Below are positions 19,088-29,668 of a DNA stretch of 64,000 nucleotides, piece after piece. The notes under the pieces are model-generated. The model did no database searches. It saw nothing but the letters and a program-made list of their open reading frames with translations, and was not told the DNA's origin. The position numbers were made by a program, and so were the translations under genes. The DNA comes from Iodobacter fluviatilis. GTDB taxonomy: Bacteria; Pseudomonadota; Gammaproteobacteria; Burkholderiales; Chitinibacteraceae. How positions within the stretch are numbered: the stretch's first letter is position 1; each line of letters starts with the position of its first letter. The stretch is taken from the NCBI RefSeq assembly GCF_004194535.1, contig NZ_CP025781.1, forward strand, positions 2,232,001 to 2,296,000, read 5' to 3'.

Positions 19088-20170
19088 ATGCAGACCGTTA
19101 AACTAGACCTTGCCCATGCCCCTTACGATATTCATATCGCCCGTGATTTATTGACTCAGGTTGAGCTAATTAAGCCTTTATTGCTTCAGCCTCGGGTTGT
19201 GATTGTCAGCAATGCAACGGTTGCTCCGCTTTATTTAAAACCTCTGCAAGATGCTTTAGAAGCAGCAGATATTCAATGCCACAGCATTATTTTGCCTGAT
19301 GGTGAAGTTTATAAAACCTCTGAAACACTCAATCTTATCTTTGATGCCCTGCTTACGGAGCGCTGCGAACGTAAAACCACGCTGATTGCCTTGGGTGGTG
19401 GTGTGATTGGCGATATGACCGGTTTTGCGGCGGCGGTGTATCAGCGTGGCGTGCCGTTTATTCAGATTCCGACGACTTTATTGGCGCAAGTTGATTCATC
19501 GGTTGGCGGTAAAACGGGGATTAATCATCCTCTCGGTAAAAATATGATTGGCGCGTTTTATCAGCCTAGGTTGGTTTTGGCTGATCTAGCTACGTTGGAC
19601 TCCTTGCCGCTGCGTGAGCTATCTGCAGGCATGGCCGAAGTGATTAAGTATGGCTTGATTGATGATCTGGCTTTCTTTGAATGGCTGGAGGCCAATATCG
19701 AGCGGCTGATGGCGCGCGAAACCGATGCGCTGGCCTATGCGGTGGAGCGCTGCTGCCAGAATAAAGCGCGGATTGTGGCTGGGGATGAAAAAGAGCAGGG
19801 CCAGCGTGCGCTATTAAACCTAGGCCACACCTTTGGCCATGCGATTGAATCTGGCCTTGGCTATGGCGTTTGGCTGCATGGTGAGGCGATTGCTGCGGGG
19901 ATGATGCTGGCGGCTTATGCATCACGCGAGCTGGATCAGATCAGCGATGACGATATTGAGCGGATTAAAACCCTGCTACTTAAAGCGGGTTTACCGGTTA
20001 AAGCACCGGTATTGGGGCATGAGCGCTACTTAGATTTAATGGCGCAGGATAAAAAAGTAGACGCTGGTAAAATCAAATTTGTATTGATGCAGTGTCTTGG
20101 TGAGTCTTATGTAGGTGAGCTGAGCCGTGACACGATTATTGCCGCATTAGATGTGGGCTGCGCCGCGTAA
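19088..20170 (+). CDS. aroB: 3-dehydroquinate synthase
   Basis: 360 aa. Converts DAHP to 3-dehydroquinate, second step of the shikimate pathway. NAD-binding and metal-site segments are clear: [48 protein letters not shown], and [12 protein letters not shown]. The ATG at 19088 follows GGAG and fits homologues; the frame extends upstream through the repeat at 18919-18992 but that part is not coding. Confidence 0.96.
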   Translation: MQTVKLDLAHAPYDIHIARDLLTQVELIKPLLLQPRVVIVSNATVAPLYLKPLQDALEAADIQCHSIILPDGEVYKTSETLNLIFDALLTERCERKTTLIALGGGVIGDMTGFAAAVYQRGVPFIQIPTTLLAQVDSSVGGKTGINHPLGKNMIGAFYQPRLVLADLATLDSLPLRELSAGMAEVIKYGLIDDLAFFEWLEANIERLMARETDALAYAVERCCQNKARIVAGDEKEQGQRALLNLGHTFGHAIESGLGYGVWLHGEAIAAGMMLAAYASRELDQISDDDIERIKTLLLKAGLPVKAPVLGHERYLDLMAQDKKVDAGKIKFVLMQCLGESYVGELSRDTIIAALDVGCAA

Positions 20171-20186
20171 TTATTATTGCTGTAAT

Positions 20187-20267
20187 CATGGCGCTGCAAA
20201 TCCGGCAAAATCTGGTCTCGACCATGCGATTTTTCGCTTCGACCGTCTAAGTCCGACAGGCAACTAG
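20187..20267. repeat. MITE family 2, right half
   Basis: Nearly identical to the right half of the 32515-32682 element (GGCGCTGCAAATCCGG through the terminal GACAGG...CTAG). The left half is missing. It abuts the mini family-1 element at 20265, sharing CTAG. Confidence 0.8.
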
Positions 20268-20328
20268 GATCTGTTGACGTTTCATTCACGGTTCAGCGTA
20301 ATTGCGAATGAAATGTCAACAGACCCTA
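20265..20328. repeat. MITE family 1, minimal 64-bp copy
   Basis: Both family-1 termini are present (TAGGATCTGTTGACGTTTC on the left; GAAATGTCAACAGACCCTA on the right) with only a short middle. It therefore folds into one long hairpin. It appears to be an internal-deletion derivative of the 269-bp form. Confidence 0.8.
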
Positions 20329-20357
20329 GTGGGTTGAGTTCAGTGATTTGGGCTGGT

Positions 20358-20395
20358 CATAATCCACCATAGTGCATGTAAAGTGGTGGGTTATG
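20358..20395. terminator. Hairpin downstream of yihY
   Basis: CATAATCCACCA pairs with TGGTGGGTTATG (one G-T pair) around a 14-nt loop. It lies past the 3' end of the minus-strand yihY gene. No T-run, so termination is possible but not certain. Confidence 0.4.
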
Positions 20396-20433
20396 GCGAC
20401 CATAGGCGGAGATAAGCTTTGCACGTAAGCCAC

Positions 20434-21657
20434 TTAACTTACCTTATACAAAGCTTTGTTTTTTTCCGAATACTCCGCTAGCGTCATCTCTAGTACTCCT
20501 TTCAGCTCTTCGTGAACGGCCGTTAGTCCTTGCTCTAGACGGGCGGAAAGGGGGGTGACCATGGTTTCAAACACGTTCCTTAGCGTGATTTTATTTAGGT
20601 CCACCGCTAAAATCCATTCCCCATCACGGGTGGATTCCACCCAATTCTTTAAAGCCATTTCTTCAAGCAGGGCGTAGCTGGCATCTAAGCCCAGCTCAGT
20701 CCGGCGACGTAGCTTATCGATATGCAGGATTTCGCCTTGGCTATGCGCTTCGGCCAAAACCAGCAGCAGGCGGATCGATTGTTCTAATCGTGTGCCCTGA
20801 TGGCCTTCCCAGCGCCATGCCGACGCATGCCAATAGGAAAGACACGCCGAGAGCACCGCTCCCCCTAGAATAATTACCCAACTCACGTACAGCCACATCA
20901 GAAAAATAGGAAAACTGGCAAAAGCGCCATAAATCAGCTTAAACGTACCAAATTGCTGAATATAAAGCCCAAAGCCACGCTTCATTAGCTCTAAGGCCGC
21001 GGCCACGACAAGGGCAGCGGTGAGGGCATGGCTGCGTGGTACATAGCAGTTTGGCACCGCGAGATAAAGCAGGGTTAAAGAGCCAAGCATTAAGAGTAAA
21101 GGGCCGAGCTTGAGCAGCATCAGGTTCAGTATATTGGCATTGCTATGCAAGCCAGTTTGGGCGTAAAGCCAAGAGGTGAGCGAGATACTAATACCGATTA
21201 ATAGCGGGCCAAGGGTGAGCGCTGCCCAGTAAATAATCGTTCTTTGCAGTAGTTTTCTGGGGCGTTTTATTCCCCAGATTTCATTGAAGGTTTTTTCGAT
21301 GGTAAAAATCAGTAAGAGGGCGGTAACCAGCAGGCCTATCATCCCTAGAGCAGTTAGGCGCTCAGCATTATCAGAAAACTGCCGCATATACACGCTGATT
21401 ACTTTGCCAGATGCATCTGGGACTAAATTTGTTAGCAGGAAAATCTTAAATTTACTGCTGTAGTCCCCAAACATTGGAAACGCAGAAAAGAGCGATAGCG
21501 CAATGGTCAGCAGGGGGATTAGCGCCAGCAAGGTGGTGTAAGTTAGGCTGCCTGCCGTTTGCAAGCAGCGATCGGCAATCAATCTACGGCCAACAAAGCG
21601 GGAAAAGCCAAATAGACGATGAAAAATGCCAAGATCAAATCGGGAGATTAGATTCAC
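20434..21657 (-). CDS. yihY: YihY/BrkB family inner-membrane protein
   Basis: About 407 aa from a GTG at 21657; the open frame continues upstream to an ATG at 21756 but that would overlap wrbA. Six hydrophobic segments follow the conserved start RLIADRCLQTAGSLTYTTLLALIP. The C-terminal 120 residues form a soluble winged-helix-like tail (LRRRTELGLDASYALLEEMA). The family was once called ribonuclease BN, but that activity belongs to another protein; its function is unknown. No ribosome site is obvious, so the start is uncertain. Confidence 0.85.
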   Translation of the reverse strand: MNLISRFDLGIFHRLFGFSRFVGRRLIADRCLQTAGSLTYTTLLALIPLLTIALSLFSAFPMFGDYSSKFKIFLLTNLVPDASGKVISVYMRQFSDNAERLTALGMIGLLVTALLLIFTIEKTFNEIWGIKRPRKLLQRTIIYWAALTLGPLLIGISISLTSWLYAQTGLHSNANILNLMLLKLGPLLLMLGSLTLLYLAVPNCYVPRSHALTAALVVAAALELMKRGFGLYIQQFGTFKLIYGAFASFPIFLMWLYVSWVIILGGAVLSACLSYWHASAWRWEGHQGTRLEQSIRLLLVLAEAHSQGEILHIDKLRRRTELGLDASYALLEEMALKNWVESTRDGEWILAVDLNKITLRNVFETMVTPLSARLEQGLTAVHEELKGVLEMTLAEYSEKNKALYKVS

Positions 21658-21675
21658 GGTTTTGCGATTAAATGA

Positions 21676-22691
<1,016 letters not shown>

Positions 22692-22726
22692 GCTGCCGTT
22701 AAATACGGAGTGCAGTTTTGCATAAC

Positions 22727-22777
22727 AAAAAGGCCAAAAACCAGAGGCTTAACTTTAGCTCTGGTTGCTGGCCTTTT
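22727..22777. terminator. Bidirectional terminator between DUF2069 gene and leuA
   Basis: AAAAGGCCA pairs with TGGCCTTTT on the outside and ACCAGAG with CTCTGGT on the inside. A-rich and T-rich flanks fit termination from both sides, and the two genes converge here. Confidence 0.8.
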
Positions 22778-22915
22778 GTGTTGAGTGTCTGTCCATCACA
22801 AAGCTTGTGGCCCTGCTGTGGCAGATTGGGGTAGGTTTGAGTAAAACCATCCCGACGGCGGGGCTGATTGGCCGGCCGTATCTCGGTCTAATGTTTTGAT
22901 AAACGCTGGTGAGGG

Positions 22916-24457
22916 TTAAACCGGGCCTTGTGCGTTAATCCGTGTTTCTTTGTTGTGCAGCTTGTTCAGCGCCGAGATATACGCTTTGGCGCTGGCGGCG
23001 ATAATGTCGGTGTCTGCGCCTTGGCCATTCACGATACGGCCTGCTTTTTCTAAACGCACGGTCACTTCCCCTTGGCTATCTGTGCCTTGGGTAATCGCAT
23101 TGACTGAATAAAGCTGCAGCTCTGCAGCGCTATTGGCCATAATTTCGATGGCTTTGAATACCGCATCTACGGGGCCGGAGCCGCTTGATTCTGCGCTTTT
23201 CTCTACGCCATCTTCGCTCATCACAATATGCGCAGATGGCATTTCGCCAGTTTCTGACATCACTTTAAGAGCGGTAAATTTGAAATGCTCATGCTCAATT
23301 GCAACCATTTCATCAGAAACCAGCGCATGCAAGTCTTCATCAAAAATCTCGCGTTTACGGTCGGCCAGCTCTTTAAAGCGGGCAAAGGCAGCGTTTAAGG
23401 CTTCTTCGCTGGACAAATCAATACCCAACTCGTGTAATTTTGTTTTAAAGGCATTGCGGCCAGATAATTTACCCAGCGTCAGGCGGTTGGCGCTCCAACC
23501 TACTGACTCGGCGCTCATGATTTCGTAAGTTTCACGATTTTTCAGCATGCCATCTTGGTGGATGCCTGATTCGTGAGCAAAAGCATTCGCGCCTACAATC
23601 GCCTTATTGGGTTGTACTGGGTAGCCGGTAATGGTGGAAACCAGTTTGGATGCGGGCACAATTTGTTTCGGATCAATGCCGGTTTCTAAATTAAACAGAT
23701 CACGGCGAGTACGCACTGCCATCACGATTTCTTCCAAGCTGGCATTCCCCGCTCGCTCGCCAAGGCCGTTGATCGTACATTCAACTTGGCGTGCGCCTGC
23801 TTGAACAGCGGCTAAAGAGTTGGCTACGGCCATGCCCAAGTCGTTATGGCAGTGGGTAGACCAGATCACGCTATTTGAATTAGGGACGCGGGCAATCAGC
23901 TCACTCATCCTTGCCGCCCATACTGATGGAATGCTATAGCCCACGGTATCTGGCACGTTAATGGTTTTGGCACCGGCTTGAATCACTGCGTCAAAAATAC
24001 GAATTAAGAAATCCATATCCGAGCGCACGGCGTCTTCGGCAGAGAACTCCACATCATCGGTATATTCCAGCGCAATTTTAACGGCCTTCACGGCGGCATC
24101 CACCACCTGATCGGGGCTCATGCGCAGCTTGTGTTCCATATGAATGGGGCTGGTGGCAATAAAAGTATGGATACGGCCACGTTTTGCCGGTTTGATTGCT
24201 TCACCTGCGGCACGCACATCTTTTTCATTAGCGCGTGCCAAAGAACAGACGACAGAGTGTTCGATAATGCTGGCAATGGCCTTGATCGCGTCGGCGTCGC
24301 CTGGGCTAGCCGCGGCAAAGCCCGCTTCAATAATGTCTACGCCGAGTTTTTCTAGCTGGCGAGCGATGCGGATTTTTTCTTCTTTAGTCATCGACGCGCC
24401 AGGCGATTGCTCGCCATCACGCAAGGTGGTGTCAAAGATGTACAAACGATCGCTCAT
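22916..24457 (-). CDS. leuA: 2-isopropylmalate synthase
   Basis: 513 aa from the ATG at 24457, the usual length of the long LeuA form. It condenses acetyl-CoA with 2-oxoisovalerate, first step of leucine synthesis. The N-terminal TIM barrel has [28 protein letters not shown] (metal-binding HxH) and [13 protein letters not shown]; the C-terminal LeuA dimer domain ends at [26 protein letters not shown] lies about nine bases before this ATG. There is no stop codon between it and an upstream in-frame HTH-like segment (24458-24709), so a longer fused product is possible. Confidence 0.95.
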   Translation of the reverse strand: MSDRLYIFDTTLRDGEQSPGASMTKEEKIRIARQLEKLGVDIIEAGFAAASPGDADAIKAIASIIEHSVVCSLARANEKDVRAAGEAIKPAKRGRIHTFIATSPIHMEHKLRMSPDQVVDAAVKAVKIALEYTDDVEFSAEDAVRSDMDFLIRIFDAVIQAGAKTINVPDTVGYSIPSVWAARMSELIARVPNSNSVIWSTHCHNDLGMAVANSLAAVQAGARQVECTINGLGERAGNASLEEIVMAVRTRRDLFNLETGIDPKQIVPASKLVSTITGYPVQPNKAIVGANAFAHESGIHQDGMLKNRETYEIMSAESVGWSANRLTLGKLSGRNAFKTKLHELGIDLSSEEALNAAFARFKELADRKREIFDEDLHALVSDEMVAIEHEHFKFTALKVMSETGEMPSAHIVMSEDGVEKSAESSGSGPVDAVFKAIEIMANSAAELQLYSVNAITQGTDSQGEVTVRLEKAGRIVNGQGADTDIIAASAKAYISALNKLHNKETRINAQGPV

Positions 24458-24709
24458 GCCGGAGGTTCCTTGTATCAATGGTGCAGGGCTGCTGCCCGAG
24501 AAATAGTGCTGAATATTGAAGCTTTTCCCCTGATGGGCCGCCAACAGCGCCAATTTATTAATGGCACTGAGCGGGATGCTGCCGCGTTCGCGCCATTTGT
24601 AGACCGCAGCTCGCGAAATTAAATCATCTGGAAATAGACTATTAATTGCTTCGCTTAGCACGCTTGGTCCACCAAAATCGGCGATTAGACGTTCAATGTC
24701 TAATTCCAC
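24458..24709 (-). CDS. HTH-like domain in frame with leuA (N-terminal extension or leader protein)
   Basis: From a GTG at 24709, preceded by GAGGAG with good spacing, 84 codons run straight into leuA without a stop. The segment [38 protein letters not shown] has the spacing of a helix-turn-helix: a GGxxxLxxAxN helix, then SRxAVYKWRxRGSIP as recognition helix. Such domains occur as small phage-type or accessory regulators. It could be made as a 597-aa fusion with LeuA, with leuA also started internally. The function is not known. Confidence 0.6.
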
Positions 24710-24818
24710 AGCTATCTCCTCAGGGTTTATGTCCTCAAGATTAGCTGCGGAGTGACAATATGTCAAATATTTTGAATGAAAATCACGGATAAGTTATTTT
24801 TATGATTTTGATTTTGAG

Positions 24819-24843
24819 AATATCGGACTTTTTGTCCGATATT
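24819..24843. promoter_or_regulatory. Perfect inverted repeat upstream of the HTH-leuA gene
   Basis: AATATCGGAC and GTCCGATATT flank TTTTT, about 110 bp upstream of the GTG start. A 10-bp perfect dyad in an A/T-rich promoter-like stretch fits an operator; it could also be a terminator of a leftward transcript from pssA. A link to the HTH domain is inference only. Confidence 0.5.
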
Positions 24844-24875
24844 TGGGTTGAATGTAGTGTGGTTGGTGATGAGCG

Positions 24876-24960
24876 TGTAGGGTGGGCACACGTGCGCTCG
24901 TTGTAAGTAGGCTGAGGTGAGGTAATGGATATCTGTGCGCGTGGGCTGTACCCACCCTGC
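24876..24960. repeat. GTAGGGTGGGC repeat pair
   Basis: GTAGGGTGGGCACACGTGCGC at the left and an inverted copy ending GTACCCACCCTGC at the right, with about 40 bp between. Same family as the hairpin after glyS. Lies between the leuA promoter and the end of pssA. Confidence 0.65.
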
Positions 24961-24963
24961 TCT

Positions 24964-25704
24964 TTATATTGGTTTAATCCAGCGATACAGCCAGTAAACA
25001 TAGCCTGATAAGCCATAGCCAATAAAAAAGCAAAATAGCATCAGTGGTGGTTTGGCCACGATGATCAGCAAGACAAATGTTGTGATTAGCAGGGCAAAGA
25101 AGGGCACGGTTCTACGCATATGCAGCTCTTTAAAGCTCCAAAAGCGCACATTAGAAACCATGGTCAGGCCAGCAAATAGGGTGAAGATCAAAGCAAGATA
25201 GGGCAGTGCGCCGCTAATGGGGGTGAGCTCTTCTGCGTATTCATGGCTGATCCACACCAAACCCGCCACCATGGCCGCTGCAGCGGGGGATGGCAGGCCT
25301 TGAAACCAGCGTTTATCCACAACTTCAATATTGGCATTAAAGCGCGCTAGCCGCATTGCTGCGCCTGCACAATAGATAAATGCGGCGATCCAGCCTAGCT
25401 TGCCAAAATCGCGCAACATCCATTCATAGGCGACCAAGGCGGGGGCCACACCAAAGCTCACCATATCGGACAGCGAATCAAACTGTGCGCCAAACTCTGA
25501 TTGTGTATGCGTTAAACGCGCCACTCGACCATCTAGGCCATCAAGCACCATGGCAATAAAAATAGCGACGGCGGCTTGATCAAAATTCTTATTCATTGCC
25601 TGCACAATGGCATAAAAGCCCGCAAACAGGGCGGAAAGGGTGAATAGATTGGGGAGTAAATAAATGCTTTGGTGGCGTAAATTATTAGGATGTTTGAATT
25701 GCAT
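24964..25704 (-). CDS. pssA: CDP-diacylglycerol-serine O-phosphatidyltransferase
   Basis: 246 aa integral-membrane enzyme of the CDP-alcohol phosphotransferase family, making phosphatidylserine. The catalytic signature is DGLDGRVARL followed by GAQFDSLSD, giving the D-x2-DG-x2-AR-x8-G-x3-D-x3-D pattern. About seven hydrophobic stretches span the protein. The next enzyme in the pathway, psd, is divergent 110 bp away. Confidence 0.94.
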   Translation of the reverse strand: MQFKHPNNLRHQSIYLLPNLFTLSALFAGFYAIVQAMNKNFDQAAVAIFIAMVLDGLDGRVARLTHTQSEFGAQFDSLSDMVSFGVAPALVAYEWMLRDFGKLGWIAAFIYCAGAAMRLARFNANIEVVDKRWFQGLPSPAAAAMVAGLVWISHEYAEELTPISGALPYLALIFTLFAGLTMVSNVRFWSFKELHMRRTVPFFALLITTFVLLIIVAKPPLMLFCFFIGYGLSGYVYWLYRWIKPI

Positions 25705-25813
25705 TCTGTCATGCCTCTCAGAAATGATATCTAATTGTAGCTGACCAAGCCGTGAAGCAAGCTTTGATTGGCAAGCTATGCGTTATAATCTGTCGTTTAA
25801 TTTCTGCTGGGGA

Positions 25814-26659
25814 ATGCCTGTGTCAGAGCGTTTGTTTGTTCTTTTGCAACACGTATTACCCAAAGTCGCACTGACGCAATTATTGGGCATGTTTGCTGGC
25901 TTAAAAGCAGGCGGCTTAACTCAGCGGGTGATTCGCTGGTTTATTGGCCAATATAAAGTCAATATGAGCGAGGCGGTTGATTCTGATCCCGTCGCGTTTA
26001 CAACCTTTAATGATTTTTTTACCCGCGCTCTAAAGCCGAGCGTGCGTCCAATTCACGCTGCATGCTTTGTTAGCCCCGTAGATGGTGCAATCAGCCAGCT
26101 TGGGGCTGTAAAGCAAGATCAAATCTTTCAGGCTAAAGGCAGGGGGTACTCCACCAGCGCTTTGCTGGGAGGGGATGCTGCCTTGGCTAAGCCGTTTATC
26201 AATGGCAACTTTGCCACCATCTACCTTAGCCCGCGTGATTACCACCGCATCCATATGCCTTGTGATGGGCGGCTAACGCAGATGATTTACGTGCCGGGTG
26301 AGTTATTTTCTGTTAACCCCACCACCGCCCGCGGCGTTGACGCTTTATTCGCGCGCAATGAGCGTGTGGTCTGCATGTTTGAATCTGATTTTGGCCCGTT
26401 TGCGCTGGTGCTAGTTGGCGCGACCATTGTTGGCAGTATGGCAACAACGTGGCACGGTGTGGTTAACCCTCCACGTAGCAAAACAGTACGCCGTTGGGAT
26501 TATACCGGCCAGAATATTGCCCTGAAAAAAGGCGAAGAAATGGGCCGCTTCTTGCTTGGCTCCACGGTTGTTCTGCTGTTCCCCAAAGGTAAATGTCGCT
26601 TTAGCCCATTCTGGGTGGCCGAACGCGCCGTGCAGATGGGTGAGAAAATGGGGGATTGA
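25814..26659 (+). CDS. psd: Phosphatidylserine decarboxylase proenzyme
   Basis: 281 aa from ATG 25814, preceded by GGGGA; a frame-compatible ATG at 25778 is less likely. The self-cleavage site LGST (in FLLGSTVVLLFP) near the C-terminus generates the pyruvoyl group on the small subunit. FVSPVDGAI and DYHRIHMPCDG are conserved family motifs. It decarboxylates phosphatidylserine to phosphatidylethanolamine at the inner membrane. Confidence 0.95.
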   Translation: MPVSERLFVLLQHVLPKVALTQLLGMFAGLKAGGLTQRVIRWFIGQYKVNMSEAVDSDPVAFTTFNDFFTRALKPSVRPIHAACFVSPVDGAISQLGAVKQDQIFQAKGRGYSTSALLGGDAALAKPFINGNFATIYLSPRDYHRIHMPCDGRLTQMIYVPGELFSVNPTTARGVDALFARNERVVCMFESDFGPFALVLVGATIVGSMATTWHGVVNPPRSKTVRRWDYTGQNIALKKGEEMGRFLLGSTVVLLFPKGKCRFSPFWVAERAVQMGEKMGD

Positions 26660-26676
26660 TGCTGTGTGACAATGCT

Positions 26677-26704
26677 CATATTGGGGGGTGTCATGCCCAA
26701 TATG
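26677..26704. terminator. Hairpin after psd
   Basis: CATATTGGG pairs with CCCAATATG around a 10-nt loop, 17 bases past the psd stop. It lacks a strong T-run; termination is plausible. Confidence 0.45.
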
Positions 26705-26807
26705 GGCATGAGCTAAGTTATTGTGTTGTTCTGTGTGAAGCCACTTAAAATATGAGGTCAACCACAGTCAAATAATTAACCTTGTACTGTCCCTCGTTTT
26801 TCTTCAT

Positions 26808-27392
26808 TTATTTATAAGTAGTTGGTTCTTTATCCTGCGCGGTTCTATGGTCTTCATATTTGATGCCTTGGTATTCGCCACTGTGCCCAGTAAAAGTGAT
26901 TTTTCCAGATTCAAGCCAGAAAATCACTTTTCTGGCTTCATCTGCAACCGCTGGATAAAATTCATCTATGAGTGCGGATTGTTGTTGCGAATTTAGTTCG
27001 CACCATCGCTCTACCTTGTATTTATGGTGAGGAACGGTAATGGCGAGCCCATATCCCAAACCAAGATTATCTAAAAAATAGTAACCATCGCAGTAAAGAT
27101 CATAGAGTTGTTCGATATATGTATGTGCATCGCAAGGGTGATCTACAATTTTTTGAAGGATTCCTTTTAAATACCACTCGTAGCATTTTCCAAGATTAAT
27201 ATAATTACGAAGTATTTTCCCTGCCTCATACAGAGATGAAGGTGTTTTGTAGTTTAAAGAAATTAATTCTGAGTATTCATCTGATGCTAATAGTTCGCCT
27301 AATTTTTTCTCTGAATATACCCAGCGCTCGAATTCCCCTTGCTCGATCTCTTTTAATATCAATTTGTAGATAGTAAGTTCAAATTCGCTCAA
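26808..27392 (-). CDS. Hypothetical protein, possibly an immunity-type protein
   Basis: 194 aa, soluble, rich in Trp, Tyr and Glu, with no signal peptide or membrane helix. The gene is more A/T-rich than its neighbours. The FERWVYSEKKLGELLASDEYSELISLNY stretch recalls small immunity proteins of polymorphic toxin systems (an aromatic W-V-Y, then LxxLLxxxxYxxLISxxY), but I cannot name a family and no toxin gene is adjacent. It stands alone between psd and a GNAT gene, perhaps acquired by transfer. Confidence 0.55.
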   Translation of the reverse strand: MSEFELTIYKLILKEIEQGEFERWVYSEKKLGELLASDEYSELISLNYKTPSSLYEAGKILRNYINLGKCYEWYLKGILQKIVDHPCDAHTYIEQLYDLYCDGYYFLDNLGLGYGLAITVPHHKYKVERWCELNSQQQSALIDEFYPAVADEARKVIFWLESGKITFTGHSGEYQGIKYEDHRTAQDKEPTTYK

Positions 27393-27436
27393 GGCCTATG
27401 CTCCTGCAATTAATAATGGGCGGAGTGGTGTTCGTT

Positions 27437-27970
27437 CTACAGCACCTCCTCCCTCAATATTCCCCAGCAAACAACATCCTCCAGCTTGCCCCATTTAATC
27501 GCGTGCTGCCGCAAAATACCTTCCTGCTTAAGGCCAATTTTCGCCATCACTCTTCCAGATGCTGGGTTTCTGACGAGGTGTTCGGCGTGGATGCGCTGTA
27601 GTTTTAGCTGGGTAAAGCCAAACTCCAGGATTGCGTGGCCTGCCTCGCTGGCGTAGCCTTCGCCCCAGAAAGGCTTGCCTATCCAGTAGCCTAGCTCGGC
27701 TCGGTGCTCAGGTAAAATATCAAATAAGCTGATTGCGCCTAGCAAGGCTCCATCTTCTTTGCGGCGTATGGCGAGGGCTAGTGTTTGCTGCACTAGCCAC
27801 AGGCTGGCGGTGCTGGCGATCCAGCTTTCTGCTGCGCCATCGGGGTAGGGGTGAGGAATGGTGGCGGTGGTATCGGCAATGGCAAAGTCACCTGCTAGCC
27901 TTTGCACTGCTGGCGCGTCGTCAAAGCTAAAGGGGCTGAGGATAAGGCGAGGGGTTTCAAGTGAGGGCAT
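27437..27970 (-). CDS. GNAT acetyltransferase, RimJ/RimL type
   Basis: 177 aa. ETPRLILSPFSFDDA is the typical start of RimJ/RimL-like acetyltransferases. ELGYWIGKPFWGEGYASEA carries the acetyl-CoA pyrophosphate-binding Q/RxxGxG/A-like loop (WGEGYA), and RVMAKIGLKQEGILRQ is the conserved C-terminal stretch. It likely acetylates an amino group on a small molecule or protein N-terminus; the substrate is unknown. Confidence 0.88.
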   Translation of the reverse strand: MPSLETPRLILSPFSFDDAPAVQRLAGDFAIADTTATIPHPYPDGAAESWIASTASLWLVQQTLALAIRRKEDGALLGAISLFDILPEHRAELGYWIGKPFWGEGYASEAGHAILEFGFTQLKLQRIHAEHLVRNPASGRVMAKIGLKQEGILRQHAIKWGKLEDVVCWGILREEVL

Positions 27971-28045
27971 CTCTGCTCCAAAAAAATCAGCGTGTAGGAT
28001 GGGTTAAGCGTTAGCGATCCCCATCATTCCCAAGTAAATGCCCAA

Positions 28046-28073
28046 AAAAAGCCAGCTCGAAAGCTGGCTTTTT
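28046..28073. terminator. Terminator of the ilv operon
   Basis: AAAAAGCCAGCT pairs with AGCTGGCTTTTT around CGAA, giving a terminator that can work both ways between ilvC and the GNAT gene. It is just past the ilvC stop. Confidence 0.88.
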
Positions 28074-28093
28074 GCGTTTTAAATCAAGGTCAA

Positions 28094-29131
<1,038 letters not shown>

Positions 29132-29164
29132 TTAGATTTGTCTATTCTGCGTGCTTTGCACGCA

Positions 29165-29656
29165 TCAAATTTTTAAAATACGCTCGCCGCGACCGATGCC
29201 AGAAGCACCGGTGCGTACGGTTTCCAGAATGGCGGCTGGATCAAGCGCCTTGATAAAGGCATCCAGCTTTTCGCCTGTTCCGGTTAGCTCTACGGTATAG
29301 GCTTTTTCTGTGACGTCGATAATGCGGCCACGGAAAATATCCGCCATCCGCTTCATCTCGTCTCTTTCCTTGCCGGTTGCCCGTACTTTAATCAACATCA
29401 GTTCACGCTCGATGTGATCGGCCTCGTTCAGGTCGATCACTTTCACCACTTCTACCAGCTTGTTGAGCTGTTTGGTGATTTGTTCGATAACGTCTTCAGA
29501 GCCATGGGTGACGATGGTCATCCGGCTCATCGTGGTGTCTTCAGTGGTTTGCACTGTTAACGAGTCGATGTTGTAGCCACGCGCTGAAAATAAGCCAGTC
29601 ACACGGGATAATGCACCAGCTTCGTTTTCGATCAGTACTGAAAGAATATGTCGCAT
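29165..29656 (-). CDS. ilvH: Acetolactate synthase small (regulatory) subunit
   Basis: 163 aa. The N-terminal ACT domain (RHILSVLIENEAGALSRVTG, RGYNIDSLTV) binds valine for feedback inhibition; the C-terminal domain contacts the catalytic chain. It is separated from ilvI by only 12 bases and is co-transcribed. Confidence 0.95.
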   Translation of the reverse strand: MRHILSVLIENEAGALSRVTGLFSARGYNIDSLTVQTTEDTTMSRMTIVTHGSEDVIEQITKQLNKLVEVVKVIDLNEADHIERELMLIKVRATGKERDEMKRMADIFRGRIIDVTEKAYTVELTGTGEKLDAFIKALDPAAILETVRTGASGIGRGERILKI

Positions 29657-29668
29657 TTTTATCTCCTC

